Source: Lithospermum erythrorhizon
Taxonomy: Eukaryota > Streptophyta > Magnoliopsida > Boraginales > Boraginaceae
Assembly: GCA_019722365.1 (NCBI GenBank)
Contig: JADFUC010001944.1
Coordinates: forward strand, 1 to 64,000
DNA: 64,000 nt
Direction of reading: 5' to 3'
A model generated the notes under the pieces. That model was not told the origin of the DNA and ran no database searches. It worked only from the letters and a program-made list of their open reading frames with translations. Below are positions 38,538 to 50,400 of this stretch, piece after piece (the first letter of the stretch is position 1; every line of letters begins with the position of its first letter). The translations under genes were made by a program, and so were the position numbers.

Positions 38538-38696
38538 TGAGCTGTTATACACACACCAAAACAGTAAGTGTTTGGGGGTGAAATGACTATTTTGCCCCCT
38601 ATTTGTAAGTGTGGTAGTTACAGAAATTATGTTCAGAGGTAAAATAGTCATTTCAGTGTTAAAAAAACACTATTTGGGTGTGTGTATATTGGATCC
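38538..38696. mobile_element. MULE-type MITE, 159 bp
   Basis: Perfect 11-bp direct repeats cttgctagagc flank it (38527-38537 and 38697-38707), in the size range of Mutator-like target duplications. The arms are long inverted repeats: tatacacacacc...tgaaatgactattttgcc on the left pairs with gtaaaatagtcatttca...ggtgtgtgtata on the right. It has no coding capacity. Foldback of the arms would cover most of the element. Confidence 0.85.
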
Positions 38697-38875
38697 CTTG
38701 CTAGAGCCACAAAGCACTGTTTGAGGATTTGATAAACAAAAAAGATGCACGGGACCTCATTTTGATATCTGGTAATTTTTAAATATATGATTTTCACATT
38801 TATACAAAAAAAGTAAATACCGAAAACCTATTATATGAATTTAAACATTTTTGAGAAAAAGTAGAGTCATAGTAT

Positions 38876-38941
38876 AAAAAATTGTTACAATGTACTTGAA
38901 ATCAGAAGAATGCTCTTTCAAGTACATTGTAACAATTTTTT
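38876..38941. repeat. Perfect 25-bp inverted repeat (hairpin) with 16-base loop
   Basis: The left arm 38876-38900 ends gttacaatgtacttgaa. The right arm 38917-38941 is its exact reverse complement. Loop 38901-38916 is unpaired. No neighbouring coding frame is involved. It could be a tiny MITE or a small-RNA precursor. Confidence 0.9.
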
Positions 38942-39239
38942 GACATTATTAGCATCCGTAAAATCTTTAGTTTTTAAAAACTTTAAACTGATGCATAATG
39001 ACATTATTTGATTTGTTTATTTAAAACTCCTTGATATTAAACACACACAATCAACTATTTTTTTAAGAAATTGCATCAACTTCACATCTAATACACAATA
39101 TTCATAAAAAATACAAAAATCTCTTCACTCAGAGACAAAACTATAACAATAAGATTAATGATGGCATAATCATCAATTTGTAAAAACTATAACAATAAGA
39201 TTTATATGTGGGAAAATTTTATGTAGAGTAATCATTTAG

Positions 39240-39480
39240 ACAAATATTAACAAATCGTATTGTAGATTATTCCTATAGTAGATTACTCGTATAGTAGAAT
39301 ATTATAATAGATTATATTAATTGAGTAGAGTATTGTACTACTACATTAATATCGTATAATAGATTATACTCGTATAGTAGATGATTCTAGTAGTACAATA
39401 AACTTTAGTAGTATAGTAGATTATTATACTAATAGATTGCTCGTGTAGTAGATTATTGTATTATTTTATATAATCACTAA
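39240..39480. repeat. Degenerate tagtagattat minisatellite-like tract
   Basis: About 15 irregular copies of a tagtagattat-like word are interspersed with tcgtata. Boundaries are fuzzy. Confidence 0.6.
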
Positions 39481-39589
39481 TTTAAATAAATAAAGTTTGT
39501 CTTAATTTAATAAATAATTGATGATGAAAGTTATTAATAAGTTTAACACGGAAAACGAAGACGTCAATTAAAATAAACCGAACTGAGTA

Positions 39590-40330
39590 CTAGAGTATAA
39601 ATAGACAATTAGGGTTGTAGTGAAGCGTAAAGGTTGATTCGATTCGGAGTTTTAAATTTCGAAATAGTTCGATTGAAGGCTACCGATTTAGTGATGTCTG
39701 AGGCAGAAAACGATATTCGCGATTCGTCGAGCCGTAGAGCTATTCGAACATGTTCCACTCCGTCCATTAGTCTAAATATTTCCCAGCCCCCATTACTTCA
39801 TATGAAAAAATATCCCTTCCCTTCCCCTCCCCAAATAAACCAGCTGACCCCCAAGGTTCCGATCCACCGCGGCTCCGCCTCCCCCCATCACATGCATCTC
39901 AAAAGAAAGCTCCCGCGAAGTCCCCCTCCCCCAAAAGTTCTTCCAGTTTGTTTGATGGGGATTTGAACTAGGTATTCAATTATTATTTTTGGTCAATTAG
40001 ATATGTAAATTGTTTCAATTTGGGATTTTAATTAATATTTCAGTTGATTTAATTTGGTTCAATTGTTTCAGTTATTTCAATTTAAGATTTTGATTGTTAT
40101 TTTAATTAGGATTTGAACTTCAAATAAATTTCTTTGTTTCATTATCTTCGAATCAAGCTTTTTCGAACTATTCGAAAAAATCGAGCCGAACCTTAAAAAT
40201 TAAGATTTGACGTTTTCGAGCCGAACTCGAACCCACTGATATTCCGTTCGGCTCGGCTCGTCTCGTCTCGTTTACTGACGCCCTCCCCAATCTCCTCTTC
40301 TGTTCTTTTCATCTACCCACCACCAAGAAA
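39590..40330 (+). other. Unresolved region upstream of CDC123, with a Pro/Ser-rich open reading
   Basis: An open frame covers 39634-39966, with a possible ATG at 39691 (MSEAENDIRDSSSRRAIRTC). Its C-terminal half is low-complexity Pro/His/Lys and no family is recognised. CG-bearing ttcga/gagccgaac words before and after (39630-39670, 40150-40275) resemble hAT-like repeat DNA. The CDC123 transcript could start near 40270-40330, because a likely leader-intron acceptor (tttttattcag) lies just before 41440. Confidence 0.3.
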
Positions 40331-40856
40331 GAGGATAGGAGGGATAATGAAGTCAGCAAGGCACTAATTTTTAAATCTTTGAAGCTCCTCCAATGGCACT
40401 AATTGATTTCGAGATACTTCAAGTAGCTTCAAGGAATTTAGCTTGTTCTTGGTTCAAGGAATTATGAATTTCAATATGCATAGCCAGTTTTTGTATGAAT
40501 ATTTTTTATAATTTGATTTTGAATTTCTATACTTTGGATTTTATTTCAATTTAGCGTGTTCTTGATTTTGTGTATGAATCTTTTTTATTAATTTCCTTAT
40601 TGGTGAATAGTTGAATACTGATGAATAAAAATACGAATTTGATTAATTTAGCTTGTTCTTGTTCTTTGCGTTTTGTTTAAGAAATGAATATTTGCTCTAG
40701 TATTTGCTAAGCTTTCGAACAATTCAGTAAACTAAATCTCATGTTATCTGTCATTTTTATTGTATTCAATCTTGTGTATGAATCTTTTTTATAATTTGAT
40801 TTTGAATTTTGGAAACTTTGGGTTTCATTTCAATTTAGTTTGTTCCATTTTAGTGT

Positions 40857-41204
40857 TTATGTATTGAATCCGAATAATGGTATCAAATCCGGATATATAA
40901 ATGAATTCGGACATCGAATCCGGATATTTAAACGAATAGTTGACAACTTCGAATCCGAACCCGAATTCAAATAACAAACATATAATAACGAATCGAATAC
41001 GAGTATCGAATCCGAATCGAATACGAGTATTCGGAAAATTAAACCGAATATCGAATACGGATAATTTATGTAAGGGATCGAACCGAATACGAATGGACTT
41101 TTGATATTCGTATCGAATCCGAATCCTAATATTGTTAAAAAAAAGCATATTCGATTCTATTCGGTTCGGATTCAATTCGGACCGGTTCGTATCCATCCCT
41201 ACCA
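40857..41204. repeat. hAT-like terminal block, probably in the CDC123 leader intron
   Basis: A dense run of gaatccgaa/cgaatac motifs ends ...cggttcgtatccatcccta, so the reverse strand begins TAGGGATGGATACGAACCGG. Plant hAT elements often have TAGGG-type ends with such subterminal repeats. The opposite end was not found. Confidence 0.5.
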
Positions 41205-41489
41205 ACGAATTTATGAACTATTTATATTGTAATGTAACTTTTTTGTAATGTAGTCCCCAATTTACGTGTTCCAAATATATGTAAATTTGAATCTCTCGAA
41301 ATTTGGTGAATTTGAATGTCTCAAAATTTTATTGTGGACTAGTGATAATGTGTTATTCCTTTCTTTTTTCTTGATTCTTCGTTAATGTTGGATTATTTTT
41401 CTGATAATTGATATATCCCTGGTGTTTTTTTATTCAGAAGGTAGTGGTTACGCTGATTCATTGCTTCAAAGATTTATTTGTTAAAGAAA

Positions 41490-42500
41490 ATGAAACAAGA
41501 AGAAGTAGATAGATGCCAGATTCAGGAGTGGTATCTGAAATTTAAGTCCGATTCAATAAAAACTGTGTTCATTGAGCTTCCAGAAACGTTTGTGGAATAC
41601 CTTCTTGATGATTCCGGTCCTTTCCTTCTCCCCATGTCTATAACCGATGATGATGCCTTGCCCAATAGAGTTCACAAACCCGAAGATGAAGAGGATTTTG
41701 TTGTATCGGAAGGGTCGGGAGATGAAGCTGAACAGCTCGCACTGCCTCCTTCGTTCCCCAAGCTAGAAATGAAGATTAAAGAATCCATTGAATCCCTGGG
41801 AGGAGCCGTCTTCCCTAAGCTTAATTGGAGCGCTCCAAAAGACTCTGCTTGGATCAGTCCAACTGGGAACCTGAGATGCACATGCTTTAGTGAAATCGTT
41901 CTGTTACTACGGTCTTCAGACTCCCTAGTTCATGATCTCTGTCATGCTTATGATTCATGCAGTGATAAAACTGCATCAAGGCCTAGAAAATTCTTTCTTG
42001 CTCTTCGTAAGTGGTACTCTTCTCTGCGGCCTGAGATGGAATTCCGTTGCTTTGTGCGCAATGGATTACTTGTAGGAATTTCCCAGCGGGAAGTAACTGG
42101 TTTCTATCCCGCTCTTTTGGAGAAGATTGATGATATGAGGACCATACTTAGGGATTTTTTTATGGACAAGGTAAGGGGAATATTTGATTCAGAGAGTTAC
42201 ACTTTCGATGTATATCTGACCAGAGATGACCAAGTAAAGCTTCTAGATTTTAACACCTGGGGTGCATCTACATTGCCATTGTTGTTCTCATGGGATGAGT
42301 TGGAAGAATTGTTGAACAAAGAAGAGAGACAGACAGAGTTCAGAATTGTTGATAGCCAGTGTGGTGTCCGCCCAGGTCTGAAGACTGCTGTCCCTTATGA
42401 CTACTTGGATACCAGTACTGGTAGCGGTTGGGACCAATTCTTGAGGAGGGCCGATGAAGCGTTCAAACAGCAAACTGCTTCCCCTGGGTCTGGTGCTTGA
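41490..42500 (+). CDS. CDC123: CDC123 (D123 family) translation-initiation assembly factor
   Basis: A single uninterrupted frame of 336 residues starts at ATG 41490 (MKQEEVDRCQIQEWY), the usual plant start. An upstream in-frame TTG at 41478 is not a start. Family landmarks are LPETFVEYLLDDSGPFLLP, PKLNWSAPKDSAWISP, EMEFRCFVRNG and YLTRDDQVKLLDFNTWG. CDC123 is an ATP-grasp-fold protein that binds eIF2-gamma and promotes assembly of the eIF2 complex. The acidic and aromatic residues of the last two motifs belong to the nucleotide pocket. The coding region has no intron here. A leader intron is likely, with an acceptor just before 41440. The frame is intact. Confidence 0.95.
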   Translation: MKQEEVDRCQIQEWYLKFKSDSIKTVFIELPETFVEYLLDDSGPFLLPMSITDDDALPNRVHKPEDEEDFVVSEGSGDEAEQLALPPSFPKLEMKIKESIESLGGAVFPKLNWSAPKDSAWISPTGNLRCTCFSEIVLLLRSSDSLVHDLCHAYDSCSDKTASRPRKFFLALRKWYSSLRPEMEFRCFVRNGLLVGISQREVTGFYPALLEKIDDMRTILRDFFMDKVRGIFDSESYTFDVYLTRDDQVKLLDFNTWGASTLPLLFSWDELEELLNKEERQTEFRIVDSQCGVRPGLKTAVPYDYLDTSTGSGWDQFLRRADEAFKQQTASPGSGA

Positions 42501-43510
42501 AGATGTATAATCTTCATTTAGTGTTATCTAAAAAAAGGTTGTCTGAGCGTTTTTGCCTTCAAGATGATATGAATAATATTCTGCCTGAAATGTTTATGAT
42601 ATTATGGATTTTAAGCATCCACATCATCTAATGTAAGAAGAATTGTATGCGATTGAAGAAGAAGCGATGAAAGATGAGGCAGAGATCCAATTAGAAATTG
42701 TTCAGAGGAGTGTAGTCGCATTTCTCCTTTGTTAGACCACCTTTTTTGGAGCTTTATTTATCTAGCTGGTGCTAGATAGCAATTCAGTATCTACAACTTT
42801 CTGTACACTGTTTTTAGTCTCCCTTTGTCTATTTCCTTATTAAAAGATTTCAAGTATGAAGAGGCTAAGTTGACTATATAAGAAAGTATGTTTAATGAAT
42901 TGCTCTTCAGGCTATGTTTCATGATTCTAACTTGAATATCAGTCTGTTTTCACATCTTTTACTCATAAAATATGAATTTGGAGCATATAGGTTCTTCTAT
43001 TATTATAAGATGTTTGCTTGCATCATTATCCTTTGTGCCTTGTCAAAGTCGTGCAGTGTTGAGAATGTGTTGTTCTGTGATTTAGGCCATCTGTCATGGG
43101 ACTCGTTTTGGTTTTTGTTTTGATCCTTTGGGGGTGCAGTAGATGCAGGATGTGTAATTTTGAAGGCTGATTTGAAAACAAGTGCAAATGTGGGGTGTAG
43201 GCTGCAAGTACTTAGCTAGTTTTGAAGGCTGATTTGAAAACAAGTTCAAAAATGGGGTTGTTGCTAGGAAATGTTCATAATGTACAAAATTAGATGTTGT
43301 GGAGAAGCATCTAAGATATTACATGAACATTTGTTTGGCATGAAAATCCAGCAATTTAAATAACTTCCCTGGCATATTTCAACTCCTGGAGAGAGGTCTG
43401 AGTGATCCTTGCAAGCACGCTAATTGGTACTATTGTTGTTAACATTTGCTTCATTTGCCAACTTCCTTAAACTAGTTATCTTGCTTTGGCATCAAATTTT
43501 CAGCAGAGAA
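42501..43510 (+). other. CDC123 3' UTR and spacer with a short direct repeat
   Basis: No further gene was seen. Near 43159-43196 and 43219-43255 a ttttgaaggctgatttgaaa block is repeated with a few changes. Confidence 0.5.
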
Positions 43511-43514
43511 TATC

Positions 43515-43620
43515 GAATAGCGCAATGGTTAGAAAGGCATGATTCCCAGAGTTCTTGGGTTCGATTATCATTTGTAAGGGGACGGTGGGTGGGATTTTAA
43601 AAAAAAAAAAAAACTTTCAC
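43515..43620 (+). repeat. tRNA-derived SINE-like unit with poly(A) tail
   Basis: The A-box-like tagcgcaatggttagaaagg is followed about 30 bases later by the B-box-like cttgggttcgattatca, and a tail of about 14 A residues ends near 43613. It has the order and spacing of a pol III promoter and a retroposed tail. It is not a cloverleaf tRNA. Confidence 0.65.
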
Positions 43621-43940
43621 TAGAATTAGCAACTAGCAAGGATATGAATTGGATGGATATTATAAAGAAATTAACAAGCAAGAACTGCAGCATTTTCTCG
43701 CTTCTATAGCTATAGCTTGTTTTCACAATCTAAAAAGACATATCTTTGATAATTTTTAGATATGTTTTGCAGACCATTGCCAATCTTGTTATAAGAACTT
43801 GTCTAAGTATGAAAATGCTTAATAGAATGCTTTATTATGTATATAAAAGAAAAAAAACCGTAGATCATGTATCAGCCCTATTGGAAAGCTAAGTTTTGCA
43901 ATAAACATTCATGGAGATATGCCCTATTTTGGGGTGTCCT

Positions 43941-44033
43941 ACATAATTAGGATGCTTTTTTAATTGTCCATTACATAATTAGGATGCTTTTTAATTGTCC
44001 ATTACATAATTAGGATGCTTTTTAATTGTTCAT
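43941..44033 (+). repeat. Three tandem 31-bp repeats
   Basis: The unit acataattaggatgcttttt followed by aattgtccatt occurs three times (43941-43972, 43973-44003, 44004-44033). Only a one-T length difference and one substitution separate the copies, so the amplification is recent. Confidence 0.92.
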
Positions 44034-44094
44034 GATATTGTTAGTGAAAACGATTTCAATCAATATAATAAACTAAAAATTTAACTGAGAGAAT

Positions 44095-44185
44095 TGAATG
44101 ATTTAGTGGTTAAGCTAGCATAGCATTTCTTGATCTTTGAGTCAATAATTCGAATTTCATTATTAATAATAAATTGTAAATTATT
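44095..44185 (+). repeat. Second SINE-like unit upstream of COG7
   Basis: The A-box-like gatttagtggttaagctagc and B-box-like aataattcgaatttcat are spaced like a pol III promoter. Degraded, with no poly(A) tail. Confidence 0.5.
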
Positions 44186-44498
44186 GTAATCTTAGCAATT
44201 TAAAAAAAAAACTAGAAACAAATAATAGAGTTTATCACCCATCTTTTATATGATATTTATATAAATATTTTATCTATATATTTAAGTGTAAAAAATAAAA
44301 TAAAAAAGAATGTTGAATTCTGACTTCCTCATCTTTATCATAACCCATCTTTTATATGATATTTATACTCATCTTTGTTAAGTTAAATGAGGAATCTGAA
44401 AACACCATTTGAATTGAGCAATTGATCTAGTGGATTAGTATAATTTTGAATGAAGAAATCCACTTAAATTTATCTAAAACCCCTATAACATTAAGAAA

Positions 44499-47400
44499 AT
44501 GATGGATCTGAGTGCATTTTGTTCATCGAAATTTGAAGCAAAGAAATGGATAAACGGTGTGGTACAGACACGTCACCCCCAGGAGGGGTCTAGACAAAGC
44601 ACCTCCCTCGACACTCGAAATGAAGCTACAGATGTTGTCTGAAGAGATCTCCGCCTCCCTCGAAGAACAAAGCGCCGCTGCTCTCATCCGACTGCCACGT
44701 GCCACTCGTGACGTCATCCGCCTCCGCGATGACGCCTTGTCTCTCCGATCATCCGTTGCCTCCATTGTCCACAACCTTAATCAGGTAATTTCAATCAGAT
44801 TTATCATTACAAATGGAGGTTCAACACATATTCATATATTTATTATACTACCTCCATTCCAAAAAACAGTCTAGTTGAGTGTTCAATTATCCAAAACTTT
44901 GATCTTCATTCACATGGTTTTATTCGCTTGTTTTTCATTAATTCAGCTTTATGACTTATTTAAGGAATTGTTTTCTATCCTTCAATTTTAATCATATTCT
45001 TTGATTACAAGCCAAATAAATCTGATATACATTTATTTGCAAATATTATAGGTTAGGAATAGCCGATTAACAACTCAAATTTGTGGTACTACTTGTAATG
45101 TTTACTTATTTCTAGTTATCTTATGGTGTTCTTGCTTGGACTCATATATTTGTTATCTGTGATTATATCTGTATGAAATAAACAAAAACATTTGGTGTAA
45201 TATGAATAAAAAAGATAAACTTAGGTTTCCAAACCTGTGGTGGCTTTATGTATAAAGTTTGGTTTCCTTCGTCAACTCATCAAAATTAAAACCGGACAAT
45301 CTTTTAGGGATGGAGGGAGTATTATATAGTGCTTTTACCCCCATCTATTATCTGGAAAAAGGGAGCATGGATAATGTTTTTTTCTTTTTCATTTGTTCTA
45401 TTCTTTCTCACATTCTATTCAATCTGAATCCACCCCTTTTCCCTCAAAATATTTTTCGTATGGATGTGATCCTCACTATTTTCTGAAACTGCAGGCAGAG
45501 GGATCATCCGCAGAATCAATAGCTACACTTTCCAAAGTTGATACTGTCAAGAGGAGGATGGAAGCAGCAGCCATGAGACATTGCAGGTAGATTATTATTT
45601 TTTGCTCACGGGTTTCGCCCTGCTTTCCTGTTCGTATTGAGTTTGTGATTAGCCAAGTTTTTTTCCAGCCGAGGCTTCAAAGAGCTTGTATGTTAGGTAC
45701 ACGGGTTCGGCTCAAAAATTCTTACACCCTGAACACCCTTTAATATATGTTACTCGGTGTTCACTTTCTTGAAATTAACAGGATGCTGCTGGTTTAACCC
45801 AACTAAGTTCTACTGTAGAAGATGTATTTTCCAGTGGTGACCTTCCACGAGCTGCTGAGACCTTAGCTAACATGAGACATTGCTTGTCTGCTGTTGGTGA
45901 GGTAATTTTATAGCAATATTTGTTCTTGGTTAATTGTTTTCAGCCAAATTGCTTGGCTGAAAAGTTATGAAATTTTCAGGTAGCTGAATTTGCCAACATA
46001 AAGAGGCAGCTGGAAGTTTTGGAAGATAGACTTGACTCGATGAGTACAAGCCTCAGCTGGCTGACCTGATTACTCTGACAAATCACAAGGTCTCTCTCTT
46101 CCCTCCCTCTCAATATATTTCAAATATATATTGAGTATCTACTAAATATATCATTTCATGCATGTGTTTGTGTTCCCATGTGAGTAGCTGCTGCACAAAG
46201 ACATGCGTAAAATTCTTAATATGCAATTGGTAAGGTTTAAGTGCTTAGAGATGCACTACACCAAGGTGCATCTCAAGCCAACCAAGGGAATTATGGGAAG
46301 ATTTTACGAGCTTTAGGCAACAGTCAGTAAGATTGGAAATGAGAGAAGGATAGAGTGAAAAGCGTCCCAATTGGCCACATGAGTTTCCTCGAGATTTAAC
46401 CACAGTGCCATTTTTCAAGTTGGTTGCTTAAGTTCTCACGATGGACTACTCCTTTATCTTGAACAAGAATGGAAAATGGTAGGATGTTATTGTTTGTGTG
46501 TACACAAATTTGTTTCAGGAAAATGTAGGTTGGACTTACAAATTCACATTCATATATAGCAAGTGCATGAAGAAAGGGGTTACTGCAGATGTGAAGCCAC
46601 ATGTGTTTTTTATCTATATACTTGCAATGCAGGTTAAATGATTGGAGCCTATGTTTTCTGTATTTAACTTGCTCTCATTTTGACTTATGGTGTTCAAAAG
46701 TCGGTGGCTGGGTTGCTGGGCAGATATAGTTTACGGTGCTTTTCAACCCGTATAACCTACTCCTTTTATACACAACTGAATGCGATTTTCTTGCTTGGTT
46801 TTCTTGAGTTTACAGACTACTTTATTCAGTAAACATGTTCCTTTTAATTGTTCACCCAGATTATGCATGTTGGGATTGTATGTAGTTTGTAATTTAACTA
46901 CTTGTTCTGACTTCAGAACTATAAAATTTGTCTGGTTGGCTGGGTTTGCTTTCTGGTTGTTTTAACTGTATATTTACAGGTGCATGCTTGCATTTCCAGA
47001 GGACTATAAAACTCTTGTCCCGAGGCTACTTATTGAGGCAATGGTGGCAATTGGCGCTAGTTTTGTGTCACGCGTCAACCTTGCCACCGGAGATGTTGTC
47101 CCTGAAACAAAAGCATTGGCGAAAGGTTTGTTCAGAAATTATGTAGGGTTTAAATAAGAACTTCAATAAGTTGTCGGAGCAGACCTTTTGAGTCCATTAT
47201 AATACTGAAAATCTCACTGATCTTGTAGCCTTACATTACATACTTTTTTGACATGGGTTCAATGGTTTCATTCAAAATTGGAACAGGTTTTTACTTGATC
47301 TCTAAGGTATTAGATATTTTTGCATGCTCCATTATGAGACTTAACTCATAAGACCTTGGAATGATTATGATCTTCCCCTTGACAACATATCAAGCAGATC

Positions 47401-50400
47401 AAAGGAAAATAACATATGTTTCCATTGTTGGAGTGTAATTCTTTTCATATGATCTAATTGGTTTTATATGGAGATAGCCATTTTACGATTCAAATTCATT
47501 AATTGCATCTGCACATATATTGCATATTATACCTAGTTGCTGCACTGAGAGTTGGGCTTGGTTAGTAGTGCCCTCCATAAGCTGGACATTGAAATATTCA
47601 AGGGAGGCAGGCCAGCTTTATGACTGAGAGATTAGCACAGAAAAAATGCGTCAATGCTCCACAGCCCTACTTTGAATCTTCTGTTCAATTATGAACTCAA
47701 GCTTGGAACCCTTACTCAAATTTGGCTTAATTTTTACATGCATTTTAGTGTTTAGTATTTTGGTGATATTCCAAATGTTCTCTCTAAATTTTGAAAAAAA
47801 GTCGAGAAACTAGATGAGCTCCACATGTGGGATGGAGGTATTTTGTATTGTTTTGTTCTTCTTACATTTTTTGCATAAAATCTTGGATTTTTTTTCCATT
47901 TCGGAAACATATTAGACATCTTATCTGGGGATTTGTCAAAAGGGAATGTTCAGACAAAGCATTTGGAGGCTCTATTGAAATGGAATTGCACAATGTGACT
48001 AGAAACTTGCCAGGAATATCCAGCACTGTTCTCAGATTCAGATATTCAGGTTTCAATGGACACTCTAAAGCTATTTATCTTCCTTATGACATTTAAGCAG
48101 CGGTAAGTGCATGAACTTTCTTTTTTTAAGATTTTTGAAAAGCTCACTTCAGTAATATTTTTTACTTGAAAGAACAATGTACCTTCGTGTAGCCAATGTT
48201 AAATTGAGCCCTTGTCTTGGGTAACTATCAGAAGTTTTAAAAACAGTCATATTGCTGGTTGAAATTTTTTTGGACCCAGCTATGTTATATTTTTTTATTA
48301 CAGTACTAGTTGACTACTTTTCCATCAAGATGGCAATTACTAATTTTATGTACATTCCAAAACTCCACTCACAATATTTATGTCATTTTTCTATTTGGAT
48401 GTGGGCCTCCAGGCATGAGCAAATGGGCGCACTGTTCTCTCCAAGTGAAATTTCAGCTATAGACTAGCCAGAGGAGCTTCTATGAAATTAGTTGGTATTC
48501 AGGGAGTTGAAATTAGTGAAACGGTTAGAAGGATGGAAGAGTCTATTCCTCAGTCATTGTGCTCCTTGAGGCAGCTGTTGAGAGATGCATCAGTTTTACT
48601 GGAGGCTCTGAGGCAGACGAATTGGTTCTTGCTCTTGATGACATAATGTTACAGTACATATCTGCCTTGCAGGAAAACTTGAAATCACTGAGCTGTGTGG
48701 TGTGGATCCTAACAATTTTATTTCAAAGAAAGACATGGCTGAGAGAAAAGGATAAGAGTTCTCCAGGCACGTAAAGCTGATTTGACATCAAATGAGGAAA
48801 AGTAGATCTTTTTGTACAGGGTGCACTGCAAATCTTAACAGTTTCAGAATGTTTAACGAGCAGATGTTCGGTCTTTGAAGCATCCCTTAGAGCTACTCTT
48901 GCTAGATTGAGCACAAACCTGTCTGTTTCAGCTTTTGGCTTAGGTCTTGACAAAAATCAGTTGCATGTTGTTGACGATGATGGCAGTGGAGAATTTTCTG
49001 TGGCTGGGAGAGCCGCTTTGGATGTGGCAGCTGTGAGGCTTGCTGATGTACCTGAAAAGGCTCGCAAAATAGTTAACCTCTTGGAACAGGTTCTTCAATT
49101 TAAATAAACTGAGCTGATATTTTGACATTGTGCGAAAAATAACATGATAAAAAAACTAAAAGTGATGAGTTTATTATTCTGATCCTTCGCTTGATCTTGG
49201 ATTCAGGGGAGTCTATTTTGTTGATCAAACATAAAACAAACAGATTGATTCCAACAGACACCTTAATTGAGATCTTCCCTCACAGTCTTCTGCTCATGTA
49301 ATTGGGTGCATATTAGAATTATCTAGTTTTCTTCCAATTGTACTCTTTTTAACCTTCAATGTTTGAATGCTCCCAGTATTGCGATCAAAAGGATCCCAGA
49401 TTTCATGCACTTTCCTGGCGCTTCTCAGAGAACTGCTGCATTTGCAGATGCAGTCAACGAGCTTGTTTATGATGTCCTTATTTCAGAAATCTCAGCATAC
49501 AATGATGTCTCACCGTCTGCAGATAGCATGGTCTTCAGTTGAGGCTGGCGGTACGCTTTCCACCTTCAAGTTTTGAGGCATACTTCCACAGTCTTGCTGT
49601 AACTAATGTTGGAGAATATCTTCTTACCCCAACAACTAGAGCCACTTGCAGAGAGGAATTTCAAAGGAGATTCAATGCTGATGATGCTCAATTCTTTTGC
49701 AACTGAATGGATGTTCAAGGGTAATCACTAGACCTCCCCAATTTTTAAATTGACTCTCCAGCATTTGTGTTCATTTTTGGCTGTTGGTGGCCATGCTTGG
49801 CTATTGACTGCTAGCTTTAGCATAATAAAGCCTGGGAACTTTGGATGCTAGTTTGAGGGTTCTCAATATTCACTGGTATATTAGCAGAAATTTAAATTAA
49901 TTTAGTTAGACTTTTGATTACAGGGTTCATTTGCATTTTCTTCTTTTTCGTCCTATGTTTTTTCGAAATTTCGTTGGTTAATTGTGACATGGGTTCTAGA
50001 ATTTGTGTTTTAGTTATAATTTGGTAAATTTGTCACACCCTGCTCAACTACAAGTTTGTATCTCAAGACTCAGCAGTTTGCATTGTGTCTATATACTCAC
50101 TTTGACATATGTCTCTTCTCAATGTTGGGTCTATAAATTTATTGGTTTCTTGTTTGGTTTAAGGTTGCCGAGGGGCCACTGCTCTTTACATGGACCAACT
50201 GCGTGGTATCCAGTACATAACAGATCGAGGAGCGCAACAACTCTCTGTTGATATTGAATACTTGAGTAACGTGCTTTCTGCTCTATCTATGCCTATTCCT
50301 CCAATCCTTTCCACATTCCACACGTGTCTTTCAGCACCTAAAGATCAACTCAAGGATATGGTGAAATCAGAATCAACTGATCAGCTTGATATTCCTACTG

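Noticed and set aside
38527..38941. CRISPR-like repeat array
   Set aside because: Only paired inverted repeats are present, with no regular spacers, in a plant nuclear context.
41478..41489. TTG at 41478 as the CDC123 start
   Set aside because: Non-ATG starts are rare in plants. The ATG at 41490 gives the conserved MKQEEV N-terminus.
43515..43620. Functional tRNA gene
   Set aside because: A- and B-box words exist, but no cloverleaf can be formed and a poly(A) tail follows, so a SINE-like retroposon fits better.
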